Shown here: positions 24,611-32,758 of the stretch, one piece after another
Numbering within the stretch: the stretch's first letter is position 1
Layout of the letters: each line of letters opens with the position of its first letter
NCBI GenBank assembly: GCA_964586175.1
Contig: CAZPGL010000012.1
Coordinates: forward strand, 1 to 49,382
Origin: CAZPGL01 sp964586175
GTDB lineage: Bacteria > Actinomycetota > Acidimicrobiia > Acidimicrobiales > MedAcidi-G1
Length of the DNA stretch: 49,382 nt
Direction: 5' to 3'
Program-made: the position numbers and the translations under genes
The notes under the pieces: model-generated
Databases searched by the model: none
Seen by the model: the letters and a program-made list of their open reading frames with translations, nothing else
What the model was told of the DNA's origin: nothing

Positions 24611-26758
24611 GTGACGGTGACCGAACCGCGAGAGCCCGTGCAGGGCCCACTGCCCGACGGCAGCCCCGCCCCGGGTATGGACGCGCCCGGCACCTCAGTG
24701 TGCGTCGGCGGCTTCGACGACAACCCCACCGACTATCTGAACCGCGAACTCTCCTGGCTGGCGTTCAATGCCCGGGTGCTGCAGCTGGCCCGTGACCGGG
24801 AGCGGCCCCTGCTCGAGCGGGTGCGGTTCGCGGCCATCTTCGCCGACAACCTCGACGAGTTCGTCCAGATCCGGGTGTCGGGGCTGCATGACCTCGAAGC
24901 CTCGGGCCTGGGTGGCCGGGCCGTCGACGGTCGCACGGCCGGCGAACAGCTGGCCACGATCCGCGACGTCATGTCCCGCCTGGGTGTCGAACTGGACGAC
25001 CTGGTGGCCGGCACCCTGATACCCGAGTTGGCCGAGGCCGGTGTGCACCTCATCGGGTGGGACGAACTCGACGCTCCGACCCGGGACGCGGCCACCGAGG
25101 AGTTCCGTCGGGCCGTGCTGCCGGTGTTGACCCCGCTGGCCGTCGACCCCGGGCACCCGTTCCCGTACATCTCCGACCGGTCGCTGAACCTGGCCGTCAC
25201 CCTCCACGACCCGGCCGACGGGCGACGGCTGTTCGCCCGGGTCAAGGTGCCGCCGAACCTCGACCGGTTCGTCGACGTCGGCAATGGCCGGTGGGTGCTG
25301 GTCGAGGAGATCATCGCCGCCCATCTCGACGAACTCTTCGTCGGCCTCGAGGTCACCGGCCACCACGTGTTCCGGGTGACCCGCAACGCCGACCTGAGCG
25401 TCGACGAGGACGAGGCCGAGGACCTGCTCGCCGCCGTCGAGTCCGAGGTCCGTCGTCGCCGGTTCGGCCGGGCCGTGCGCCTCGAGGTGGCGGCCGGAGT
25501 CGACCCGCAGGTCCAGGCGCTGCTCTTGCGTGAGCTCGACCTCGACGAGCACGGCGTCATCGAGTGCCGAGGCGTGCTGGCCGCCGCGGGGCTCCATCAG
25601 ATCGCCGGCCTGGACCGCCCGGAACTCCAGACAGAGCCGTGGCCGGGGATCACCGAGCCGGCCCTGTGCACCGAGGATGGCGACGTCGACGTGTTCGCGG
25701 CGATGCGACGGGGCGACGTGCTGTTGCACCACCCGTACTCGTCGTTCGGCCGGTCGATGGTCGAGCTGTTGCACGGTGCCGCCGTCGATCCGGACGTGCT
25801 GGCCATCAAGATCACCCTCTACCGGGTGTCCGGCGATTCACCGATCGTCGCCTCGCTGGCCCAGGCCGCCGACGCCGGCAAGCAGGTGGCGGTGCTCATC
25901 GAGCTCAAGGCCCGCTTCGACGAGGAGACCAACATCGAGTGGGCCCGGGTGCTGGAGCGCCACGGCGTCCACGTCACCTACGGGCTGGTGGGGCTCAAGA
26001 CCCACACAAAGTGCTGCATGATCATCCGCCAGGAGCCGAGCGGTCTGCGACGGTACTGCCACGTCGGCACCGGCAATTACAACGACCGCACGGCCCGGAT
26101 CTACGAGGACCTCAGCCTGCTGACGTGTGATCCCGACGTGGGCGAGGACATGGCCCAGTTGTTCAACCGGCTCACCGGGTACGGCCGCGACAACGAGTAT
26201 CGGCGGCTGCTGGTCGCCCCCGATCATCTCCGCCGCGGCCTGTGCGATCTGATCGAGGGGGAGATGCGGGCCGACCGGGGCCACATCGTCATGAAGATGA
26301 ACAGCCTGGTCGACGCCGAGATGATCGACCTGCTGTATGACGCCTCCCGGGCCGGGGTCGACATCGACCTGATCGTGCGGGGCATCTGCTGTCTGCGCCC
26401 CGGGGTGCCCGGGCTGTCCGACCGGATCCGGGTGCGATCGGTGGTCGGCCGGTACCTGGAGCATTCGCGGATCTTCCGGTTCGCCAACGGGGCCGGTCCG
26501 GGCCGTCCCCGATGCCTGATCGGATCGGCCGACCTCATGGACCGCAACCTGAACCGGCGGGTCGAGGCCATGGTCGGGATCGACGACCCCGGCCTGGTGG
26601 CCCGCCTCGATGAGGTGCTCGACACGGCGTTGGCCGACGACCGTCTGGCGTGGGACCTCGACGGCGACGGGGTCTGGACCCGCACCGTCGGTGCCCGCGG
26701 CTTGGCCACCCACGACCACCTGATGGACCTGGCCCGGGTCCGGTGCGAAACCGAGTGA
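24611..26758 (+). CDS. ppk1: Polyphosphate kinase 1
   Basis: A 715-residue PPK1 that polymerises the gamma-phosphate of ATP into polyphosphate, reversibly. The N-domain begins with LNRELSWLAFNARVLQLA. The phospho-accepting His is in LKTHTKCCMII (His465), and the second catalytic His in YLEHSRIFRF, both PLD-like motifs; HVGTGNYNDRTARIYEDLSL is also conserved. The start is put at GTG 24611, 6 nt after CAGACT, a near-consensus -10; the open frame continues upstream into the whiB promoter. The stop overlaps the Nudix gene by 4 bp. ppk1 followed by a mutT1-like gene matches the order in mycobacteria. Confidence 0.95.
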   Translation: MTVTEPREPVQGPLPDGSPAPGMDAPGTSVCVGGFDDNPTDYLNRELSWLAFNARVLQLARDRERPLLERVRFAAIFADNLDEFVQIRVSGLHDLEASGLGGRAVDGRTAGEQLATIRDVMSRLGVELDDLVAGTLIPELAEAGVHLIGWDELDAPTRDAATEEFRRAVLPVLTPLAVDPGHPFPYISDRSLNLAVTLHDPADGRRLFARVKVPPNLDRFVDVGNGRWVLVEEIIAAHLDELFVGLEVTGHHVFRVTRNADLSVDEDEAEDLLAAVESEVRRRRFGRAVRLEVAAGVDPQVQALLLRELDLDEHGVIECRGVLAAAGLHQIAGLDRPELQTEPWPGITEPALCTEDGDVDVFAAMRRGDVLLHHPYSSFGRSMVELLHGAAVDPDVLAIKITLYRVSGDSPIVASLAQAADAGKQVAVLIELKARFDEETNIEWARVLERHGVHVTYGLVGLKTHTKCCMIIRQEPSGLRRYCHVGTGNYNDRTARIYEDLSLLTCDPDVGEDMAQLFNRLTGYGRDNEYRRLLVAPDHLRRGLCDLIEGEMRADRGHIVMKMNSLVDAEMIDLLYDASRAGVDIDLIVRGICCLRPGVPGLSDRIRVRSVVGRYLEHSRIFRFANGAGPGRPRCLIGSADLMDRNLNRRVEAMVGIDDPGLVARLDEVLDTALADDRLAWDLDGDGVWTRTVGARGLATHDHLMDLARVRCETE

Positions 26759-27171
26759 GCGAGGTCATCAGAGCGGCCGGCGGCGTGGTGATCAGACCCC
26801 GGCCCGGCGGCGGGGACGACGACGACCGCATCCAGGTCCTACTGGTACACCGGCCGGACCACGACGACTGGAGCCTGCCGAAGGGCAAGCGGGATCCGGG
26901 CGAGTCGTTGAAGCACACGGCCCGCCGCGAGGTCCGCGAGGAGACCGGCTACCGGTGCCGGCTGGGTGACAAGGTCGGGACGGTGCGGTACCGCGACGGG
27001 CGGGGCCGCCCCAAGCGGGTCGACTACTGGGAGATGACCGTGCGGTCGGGGTCGTTCACTCCGAACGACGAGGTCGACGAGGTCGTCTGGCTGTCGCCGA
27101 AGAAAGCGTGCCGGTTGCTCACCTGGGATCGCGACGTCGAACTGTTGCGGGCCTGGCTGGCCGTCCGGTAG
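26755..27171 (+). CDS. Nudix hydrolase (MutT1-like, Nudix domain only)
   Basis: A 138-residue Nudix protein. The Nudix box spans 44-66 as G44-x5-E50-x7-R58-E59-V60-x-E62-E63-x-G65, complete for metal and diphosphate binding; WSLPKGK precedes it, as in the MutT1/Ap4A-hydrolase group. MutT1 of mycobacteria also lies downstream of ppk1 but carries a C-terminal histidine-phosphatase domain; that domain is absent here. It could clean 8-oxo-dGTP or diadenosine polyphosphates. GTG start inside the ppk1 stop (GTGA) indicates translational coupling. Its stop codon lies in the first of three 11-bp direct repeats. Confidence 0.88.
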   Translation: MSEVIRAAGGVVIRPRPGGGDDDDRIQVLLVHRPDHDDWSLPKGKRDPGESLKHTARREVREETGYRCRLGDKVGTVRYRDGRGRPKRVDYWEMTVRSGSFTPNDEVDEVVWLSPKKACRLLTWDRDVELLRAWLAVR

Positions 27172-27218
27172 CCGTCCGGTAGCCGTCCGGTGGTTGCTAC
27201 ATTGTCGGGCGTTCGCCC
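27160..27218 (+). promoter_or_regulatory. Pho-box-like triple direct repeat and promoter of the Na/Pi symporter
   Basis: GTCCGGT occurs at 27163-27169, 27174-27180 and 27185-27191, exactly 11 bp apart, the spacing of PhoB/PhoP direct-repeat operators. The last copy ends 6 nt before TACATT (27198-27203), so the repeats replace the -35 region. A small hairpin GGGCG-TT-CGCCC follows at 27207-27218, in the leader, and an SD-like GGAG precedes the GTG. The gene controlled is a phosphate transporter with phoU. Confidence 0.5.
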
Positions 27219-27242
27219 CTGTCGACGCCTTCTGGAGCATCG

Positions 27243-28388
27243 GTGACTGCACCGACACCTGTTGGTTCATCCGATCAGCGCGCCATTCCGACACCGGTCC
27301 GGGCGCTATTGGTTCTGGTCCTGCTGTACTTGTTCCTCACCGGGGTCGAATTGTTGGGCGGCGGCTTCAAGAGCCTGGGCAAGGATCTCGTCGACGGCCT
27401 GTTCGAGGGGGTGTCCAACCCGATCGGCGGCCTGTTCGTCGGCCTGCTGGCCACGGTGCTCGTGCAGTCGTCGTCGGTGTCGACGTCGGTCATCGTCGGC
27501 CTGGTGGCCAGCGGGGTGGTCAGCACCAGCGACGCAGTGCCGATGATCATGGGTGCCAACCTTGGGACCACGGTCACCAACACCCTGGCGTCGCTGGGTC
27601 ACGTCCGGCGCGACCTCGAGTTCAAGCGGGCCTTCGCCGCGGCGACGGTGCACGACTTCTTCAACATCCTGGCCGTCGCGATCTTCCTGCCGATCGAGCT
27701 CGCCACGGGCTACCTCTCGGAGTCGGCCACCTGGATCACCGAGCGGGTCATCGGCAGCGGGGGCAGCGACTTCAAGAGCCCGTTGAAGGCCGCGGTGAAG
27801 TTGCCGGCCACCTGGGTCAAGGAGGCGCTCAGCGGCCTCGGCGCCCACGGCGACGTCAAGGGCGGCCTGATGATCGCCATCGGCCTCGTGTGCATCTTCG
27901 TGGCCCTGGCGTTCATCACCAGGAACATGCGGCTGCTGGTCGCCGACCGGGTCGAGGCGGCCATCAACAAGGCGCTGGGCGCCGGGTCGGGGATCGTGGC
28001 CATCGTGCTCGGCGCCATCATCACCATCTCGGTGCAGTCGTCGTCGATCACGACCTCGGTGATGGTGCCGCTGGCCGCGTCCGGGGTGCTCACCCTGCAG
28101 AACATCTACCCGGTGACCCTGGGGGCCAACGTCGGTACCACGGTCACCGCGCTGCTGGCGTCGCTCGCCACGGGCAGCCCGGCCGCCGTCACCGTCGCCA
28201 TCGTCCACACTCTGTTCAACATCAGCGGCATCGTCGTCTTCTACCCGCTGCAGACGCTGCGGAGTATCCCGTTGCGGCTGGCCACCGGGCTGGCCGAGAT
28301 CACCGCCGAGCGCCGGTCGGTGGCCGTTGCCTACACGGTGGTCATGTTCGCGGTGATCCCTCTCCTCGTGGTCCTGATCCTGCGATGA
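27243..28388 (+). CDS. Na+/phosphate symporter (NptA/PF02690 type)
   Basis: A 381-residue membrane protein with two inverted repeats, each bearing the QSSS signature of Na/Pi cotransporters: VQSSSVSTSVIVGLV around residue 75 and VQSSSITTSVMVPLA around residue 265. GANLGTTVTNTLASLG and GANVGTTVTALLASLA are the paired second motifs. About eight to ten hydrophobic segments are present. It would import phosphate using the sodium gradient. Followed by phoU after 64 bp, the usual partnership for this family. Transcription likely starts from the TACATT promoter with upstream 11-bp repeats, suggesting phosphate-starvation control. Confidence 0.92.
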   Translation: MTAPTPVGSSDQRAIPTPVRALLVLVLLYLFLTGVELLGGGFKSLGKDLVDGLFEGVSNPIGGLFVGLLATVLVQSSSVSTSVIVGLVASGVVSTSDAVPMIMGANLGTTVTNTLASLGHVRRDLEFKRAFAAATVHDFFNILAVAIFLPIELATGYLSESATWITERVIGSGGSDFKSPLKAAVKLPATWVKEALSGLGAHGDVKGGLMIAIGLVCIFVALAFITRNMRLLVADRVEAAINKALGAGSGIVAIVLGAIITISVQSSSITTSVMVPLAASGVLTLQNIYPVTLGANVGTTVTALLASLATGSPAAVTVAIVHTLFNISGIVVFYPLQTLRSIPLRLATGLAEITAERRSVAVAYTVVMFAVIPLLVVLILR

Positions 28389-28452
28389 TCGTGACGACGA
28401 CCGGCCCGGTCCCCCTGTTTCCCTGCCCGTTTCCCGACCAGGAGTCCACACC

Positions 28453-29121
28453 ATGGTCATGAGTTTCTTCCGTAAGCCCGAAGAGGGCGGCCTCGAGCAC
28501 ATCGACGCCCAGGTGCAGCGCATGGTGGCCGATGCACGACACACCTTCGACCTGGCCATGAACGCCGTGACCTCCGGCGCCGCAGCGAACGTCGGTGACG
28601 AGGTGCGGCGCACCGACCGCCAGATCAACCGTATGGAGATGGAGATCCGCCGTGAGCTGGTCGTCCATGCCTCGGTGCACGGCGGCGCCGACGCCCCCGA
28701 AGTGCTGGTGTTCATGAACATGGTCAAGGACCTCGAACGCATCGGCGACTACAACAAGAACATCTACGATCTGTCCGAGGAGGGGGTGTCGTTCGCCGAC
28801 GCCCCCGACATCGAGCAGCTGCTGGCCTACCGTGACGAGATCTCGTCCCGCATCGCCCTGATGGGCGAGATTCTCACCGTCCGCGACGAGGATCGGGCCC
28901 GGGCATACATCGACCGGGGGGACGAACTGCGCCGCGAGTTCGACGACCGCATCAACGAGCTCATCCGTTCGACCGAGCCGGCCCTCACCGCGGTGCCCCG
29001 GGCGCTGTTGTACCGGTTCTTGAAGCGGGTCACTGCCCATTCGCTGAACGTCGTGTCGGCGGTGGTCATGCCGGTCGACCGGCTCGACTACTTCGACGAG
29101 TCCGACGAGACTCGTACCTGA
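28453..29121 (+). CDS. PhoU-domain phosphate regulatory protein
   Basis: A 222-residue, nearly all-helical protein of the PhoU family, with MNAVTSGAAANVGDEVRRTDRQINRMEMEIRREL-like spacing of the E/DxxxD metal-binding repeats (D.VRRTDRQINRME, VKDLERIGDYNKNIYDL). The N-terminal FFRKPEEGGLEHID region resembles the short PhoU proteins attached to Na/Pi symporters rather than the 240-residue Pst-associated PhoU. It probably tunes or limits transport by the symporter upstream. SD AGGAG is nine bases before ATG. Confidence 0.85.
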   Translation: MVMSFFRKPEEGGLEHIDAQVQRMVADARHTFDLAMNAVTSGAAANVGDEVRRTDRQINRMEMEIRRELVVHASVHGGADAPEVLVFMNMVKDLERIGDYNKNIYDLSEEGVSFADAPDIEQLLAYRDEISSRIALMGEILTVRDEDRARAYIDRGDELRREFDDRINELIRSTEPALTAVPRALLYRFLKRVTAHSLNVVSAVVMPVDRLDYFDESDETRT

Positions 29122-29138
29122 GCGGACGCTCCTCGGTC

Positions 29139-29939
29139 GTGCGGCGGGTCCTGGTCACCAACGACGACGGCATCGACGCGCCCGGTCTGGCCGCCTTGGC
29201 CGGCCTGGTACGAGACGCCGGGATGGTGCCGGTGGTGGCAGCTCCGGCCATCGACTGGAGCGGCGCCTCGGCGGCCCTGGGGCCCCTCGACGACCCCGAC
29301 CGGGTGGCCGTCGAGTCGGTGATGCTGCCTGGACTCGACGGGGTCGAGGCGTCGGGGGTGGGTGCCCCGCCGGCGCTCATCGTGATGCTGGCCATGCTCG
29401 GCGGCTTCGGCGACCCACCCCACCTCGTCGTGTCGGGAGTCAACAGGGGGCCCAATACTGGGCGCTCCACCCTGCATTCGGGGACGGTCGCCGCGGTGCT
29501 GGTGGGCGCCAAGTTCCAGCGGTCCGGTCTGGCCGTCAGCCTTGGCGACGGGCGCGAGGCGGGAGGCGGCATCCCCGAGTGGCGGTGGCCGACCGCTACT
29601 GCGGTGGCCGAGCCGCTGCTGCGCTGGCTGGTCACCGCGCCGCCGTCGACCCTGCTGAACCTGAACGTGCCCAATGTGGGGCTGGCCGAGGTGCGGGGGC
29701 TCGAACAGTGTGGCCTGGCTCCCGTGGGCGGGGTGCGTACCACCATCGTCGGTCGGGACGCCACCGGCATCGACATCGACTTGTTGCCAACCGATCCGTC
29801 CGACGAGGACAGCCCGATGCCGGCCGGCAGCGATTCGGCGCTGCTGCGGGACGGGTTCGCCACCGTCACCCAGATCACCCCCACCGCGGCCGTGGAGGTC
29901 GAGTTGCCTGTCGCCTCGTGGAGTGTCGGCCGCTGCTGA
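29139..29939 (+). CDS. surE: 5'/3'-nucleotidase SurE
   Basis: A 266-residue SurE phosphatase acting on nucleoside monophosphates. The metal motif LVTNDDGIDAPGL (D9, D10) is at the N-terminus, and GVNRGPNTGRSTLHSGTVAA carries the conserved Asn and Ser ligands. The central VVAAPAIDWSGASAAL matches the usual VVAP...SG segment. GTG start 17 bp after phoU, so it may be co-transcribed with the phosphate genes and act in phosphate scavenging, which is inferred from position only. It is slightly longer than typical (about 250). Confidence 0.92.
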   Translation: MRRVLVTNDDGIDAPGLAALAGLVRDAGMVPVVAAPAIDWSGASAALGPLDDPDRVAVESVMLPGLDGVEASGVGAPPALIVMLAMLGGFGDPPHLVVSGVNRGPNTGRSTLHSGTVAAVLVGAKFQRSGLAVSLGDGREAGGGIPEWRWPTATAVAEPLLRWLVTAPPSTLLNLNVPNVGLAEVRGLEQCGLAPVGGVRTTIVGRDATGIDIDLLPTDPSDEDSPMPAGSDSALLRDGFATVTQITPTAAVEVELPVASWSVGRC

Positions 29940-29981
29940 CGGGCCCGGGAGTCGCAACGGTGGCCCGTGGACGACGGGACG

Positions 29982-29987
29982 TAGTCT
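29982..29987 (+). promoter_or_regulatory. Leaderless -10 box ahead of the leader peptide
   Basis: TAGTCT ends 7 nt before the GTG at 29995, the same spacing as the other leaderless starts, but 52 bp before the MFS start codon. Confidence 0.5.
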
Positions 29988-29994
29988 GCAGCGT

Positions 29995-30042
29995 GTGAGC
30001 ACGAGGTACCGGGGGCATCCGGGCATGAAGGGTCCAGCGTGA
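29995..30042 (+). CDS. Candidate 15-codon leader peptide coupled to the MFS gene
   Basis: GTG at 29995 opens a short frame encoding VSTRYRGHPGMKGPA and ending TGA at 30040-30042, which overlaps the MFS GTG (30039) by 4 bp as GTGA. A -10 box lies 7 nt before it. The SD-like GAAGGG for the MFS start is inside this ORF at about 30028-30033, so translating the peptide would affect access to that site. No attenuator run of one amino acid is seen. It could regulate by coupling rather than by its product. Confidence 0.45.
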   Translation: MSTRYRGHPGMKGPA

Positions 30043-31409
30043 ACGCGGACGAGCGCCCGTCGTCGCCGCCTGCCGGGGCCCGTCCGTACGTTTCACCGTT
30101 CACCCGGCTGGCCCGGGTACACGGCATGGGGGCCATGTCCGACGCGATGGTGGCGGTGGCCCTGGCCGGCTCCATCTTCTTTTCCATCGACCCGTCGGCG
30201 GCCCGTTGGCGGGTGGCGCTGTACCTGGTGTTGACGATCGCCCCGTTCGCCGTGGTGACACCGTTGATCGGACCGTTGATCGACCGGGCCCGAGGTGGTC
30301 GCCGGGGGATGATCTGGCTGACGGTGGCCGGCCGGGTCGTGCTGGCCTATCTGATGACCCGGCACATCGACGGGCTGCTGTTGTTCCCCGAGGCGTTCGG
30401 GTTCCTGATCCTGCAGAAGAGCTATTCGGTGGCCAAGAGCGCCGTGGTTCCCAACCTGGTGCGGTCCGAGTTGGAGTTGGTCGAGGCCAATTCGAAGTTG
30501 ACCCTGTTGAGTGCTGTATCCAGCATGGTGGGGGCCGGCATCGGGGGTCTGGCCCTGCTCGTCGGGCCGACGGCGCCACCGTGGGTCGCCGTCGTCGGGT
30601 TCATCGTGACCCTCGGGTACGCGACCCAGTTGCCGAAGGTGGCGGTGGCCGTGGCGCCGGCCACCGCCGGCGAGCGGGCCGATCTGCGGTCGGGTGGCAT
30701 CCTGCTGGCTGCTTCGGCGATGGCGCTGCTCCGGGCCTCGGTGGGTTTCCTCACCTTCCTGCTGGCCTTCGAGTTCCGGGGTGGCGAGGAAGGGCTGTCG
30801 TTGGAGGGTGTGGGCCGGGCCGCCGGTGCGGCCGCGGGGCTGGGCCGGGGTCAGGACATCTTCGGCTCGCCGGGTGCGCCGGCGTGGCACTTCGGTGTGG
30901 TGATGGTCGCTGCGGGTTGCGGGGCGTTGTTGGGGGCCCAGCTGGCGCCGAGGTTGCGTCGCCGGATGGTCGAGGAGCATTTGCTGATCCGGGTGCTCTT
31001 CGTGGCGATGTTGGGCGGGGTGACGGCCACGTTCGTCGGCCCGGTGCTTGGGGCGGTGATCCTTTCGGCGGTCGTGGCGGCCACTGCCGGCAGCGGCAAG
31101 TTGGCGTTCGATTCGCTGGTGCAGCGCGATGCCCCCGATGCCAACCACGGGCGTTCGTTCGCCGGGTTCGAGGCCCGCTTCCAACTGATGTGGGCCGTGG
31201 GAGCGTTCATACCGGTGGTCGTGCCCCTGCCGGTCGAGCTGGGGTACGCGGTGGTGGCCGGCGGCCTGGCGTTCGCGTGGGTGTCCTACCTGATCGGGAC
31301 CCGGGCGGCCCGCCGGGCCGCCACCCCGACCACCCCTGACCGCCCCGACGGCCAGCTGCCCTTCTGGTCGCGCGACGACACGAACGGCGACCCGCCACGG
31401 GGAACCTGA
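30039..31409 (+). CDS. MFS-type transporter
   Basis: A 456-residue protein with ten to twelve hydrophobic segments and the layout of the major facilitator superfamily: a cytoplasmic loop with IDRARGGRRGM (motif-A like, residues ~84-94) after the second helix, and RLRRRMVEEH in the central/second-half loop. Strings such as FGFLILQKSYSVAKSAVVPNLV and LAFDSLVQRDAPDANHGRSFAGFEARFQ resemble the NreB/enterobactin-exporter-like 'MFS_3' group. Substrate unknown. GTG start overlapping a 15-codon upstream ORF. A perfect 16-bp inverted repeat follows the stop. Efflux is more likely than uptake for this subgroup. Confidence 0.8.
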   Translation: MNADERPSSPPAGARPYVSPFTRLARVHGMGAMSDAMVAVALAGSIFFSIDPSAARWRVALYLVLTIAPFAVVTPLIGPLIDRARGGRRGMIWLTVAGRVVLAYLMTRHIDGLLLFPEAFGFLILQKSYSVAKSAVVPNLVRSELELVEANSKLTLLSAVSSMVGAGIGGLALLVGPTAPPWVAVVGFIVTLGYATQLPKVAVAVAPATAGERADLRSGGILLAASAMALLRASVGFLTFLLAFEFRGGEEGLSLEGVGRAAGAAAGLGRGQDIFGSPGAPAWHFGVVMVAAGCGALLGAQLAPRLRRRMVEEHLLIRVLFVAMLGGVTATFVGPVLGAVILSAVVAATAGSGKLAFDSLVQRDAPDANHGRSFAGFEARFQLMWAVGAFIPVVVPLPVELGYAVVAGGLAFAWVSYLIGTRAARRAATPTTPDRPDGQLPFWSRDDTNGDPPRGT

Positions 31410-31419
31410 CACCGCCGAA

Positions 31420-31456
31420 AACCTGCAGGAAGGGGACAGGCCCCTTCCTGCAGGTT
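31420..31456. repeat. 37-bp hairpin element, copy 1 (perfect)
   Basis: Arms AACCTGCAGGAAGGGG (31420-31435) and CCCCTTCCTGCAGGTT (31441-31456) are exact inverse complements around ACAGG. It lies between the convergent MFS and metalloprotease genes. A second copy, in the opposite orientation and with one change, is at 42801-42837. It can act as a two-way terminator, but its dispersal suggests a REP-like repeat. Confidence 0.75.
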
Positions 31457-31476
31457 GGGGCCGGACGGGGCGTTGG

Positions 31477-32703
31477 TCAGGCTTCAGGGAGGTCGATGCG
31501 GGCCAGCCAGAGGCCGGGAGCGTCGATCTCGCTGGGCGTGGGGAGGAACCGGGCCTCCTCCCAGAGCCGGCCCAGCCCGTCGGTGCCGGCCCGTTCGACA
31601 ATGCCGGCCACGAACGCCGACCCTCGGTCGACCTGCTGTTGGGTGAGGTCGAGGCCGAGGATCCGCTCGACGAAACGGTCGGCCTCGCTGGTCTCGACCC
31701 GGCGACGGCGCATGGCCTCGGTGACCATCGGGTAGTTGCCGATGAGCGTGGCCCCGATGGAGTCCATGACGTGGTCGACGTAGCCGACGATGGCGGCGAC
31801 GAGCGCCTCGAGATGTGGGAGCAGCGCTTCCTGCTCGGGCGATCGCACCGCGCCCAGCACGGTGTCGGGGTCGAGCATGCGCTGCAGGTCGGCCAGCACC
31901 TCGGGTCCGGCTGCCGGGTCGAGGTTCTCGAACAGGTCGCTGAGATCCCGGCCCAGGCTGTCCTCGAGGGCTGCCGGGTCGCTGCGGAATCCCCCGGCGT
32001 GGCGACGCAGCAGGTCGGTGACGGCCTCGCGGACGTGGGGGATGCCGAACAGGGCATGGTGGACGGCCTCGTGCAGGCACACCCAGAGCCGCAGATCGTC
32101 GACGGGCAGGCTCCACTCGGCGGCGAACGCCTCGACGTTGGGGGCCACGACCAGCAGTTGTTGGTCAGTGCGGGGGATCGGCAGGTCGTAACTGCCGAGG
32201 CTGCGAACCGCCAGACGGCCGACCATCGTGCCGGTGGTGATGCCCGCCATCATCGGCGCCATGGCCGAGAGCATGCCTTCGAGCCACGGCATCCGAGCTG
32301 CGGTGTCCGGGTCGAGGTCGTCGAGATTCACCTCGCCCGGGATCCCGTCGTGCAGCGACCTCGTCATCTGGTCGAGGAGTGGCTCGAAGGCGTCGACGCT
32401 GCGTCCGGCCCAACCGGCCCGGGTGAGCGGTTCGATGACCAACGGGCCGGATCGGCTCACCAGCAGGCCGGTGTGGTTCTCGACCTGCAACTGGGCGACC
32501 CGGGCCAGCTGCTCGTACTCCATGCGCACCATGGGGTCGACGTTGGGTTCGGAACGGCCCTCGCCAGCGATGCCCATGGCCAGTTGCTTGGCCGAGCCGC
32601 CCCCCAGATTCTGGAACAGCCCGCCAAGCCCGCCAAGCCCGCCGAGCCCGTGCAGGTCGAACGGGTCGGGTGGGTCCTGGTCGGGTGGCAGATCGCCGCT
32701 CAC
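31477..32703 (-). CDS. DUF2342 zinc-dependent metalloprotease-like protein
   Basis: A 408-residue protein of the actinobacterial DUF2342/'putative hydrolase' family. The zinc motif HEAVHH (HExxH) is at 211-216; a downstream helix (LFENLDP..., LEALVAAIVGYVDHVMDSIG) carries the remaining metal ligands expected of zincins. The N-terminus has a Gly-Leu repeat (GLGGLGGLGGLF) encoded by a 9-bp tandem repeat. Start: GTG at 32703, 6 nt behind a TACGAT box, instead of the upstream ATG that would overlap the divergent SDR gene. Function in vivo is unknown; peptidase activity is inferred from the motif. Confidence 0.82.
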   Translation of the reverse strand: MSGDLPPDQDPPDPFDLHGLGGLGGLGGLFQNLGGGSAKQLAMGIAGEGRSEPNVDPMVRMEYEQLARVAQLQVENHTGLLVSRSGPLVIEPLTRAGWAGRSVDAFEPLLDQMTRSLHDGIPGEVNLDDLDPDTAARMPWLEGMLSAMAPMMAGITTGTMVGRLAVRSLGSYDLPIPRTDQQLLVVAPNVEAFAAEWSLPVDDLRLWVCLHEAVHHALFGIPHVREAVTDLLRRHAGGFRSDPAALEDSLGRDLSDLFENLDPAAGPEVLADLQRMLDPDTVLGAVRSPEQEALLPHLEALVAAIVGYVDHVMDSIGATLIGNYPMVTEAMRRRRVETSEADRFVERILGLDLTQQQVDRGSAFVAGIVERAGTDGLGRLWEEARFLPTPSEIDAPGLWLARIDLPEA

Positions 32704-32709
32704 GAGGGC

Positions 32710-32715
32710 ATCGTA
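32710..32715 (-). promoter_or_regulatory. Leaderless -10 box of the metalloprotease gene
   Basis: TACGAT on the minus strand ends 6 nt before the GTG at 32703. Confidence 0.55.
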
Positions 32716-32758
32716 GGGTGATGAAGGGCCGCAAGCCTCCCGCCGGCCGGGGGACACG

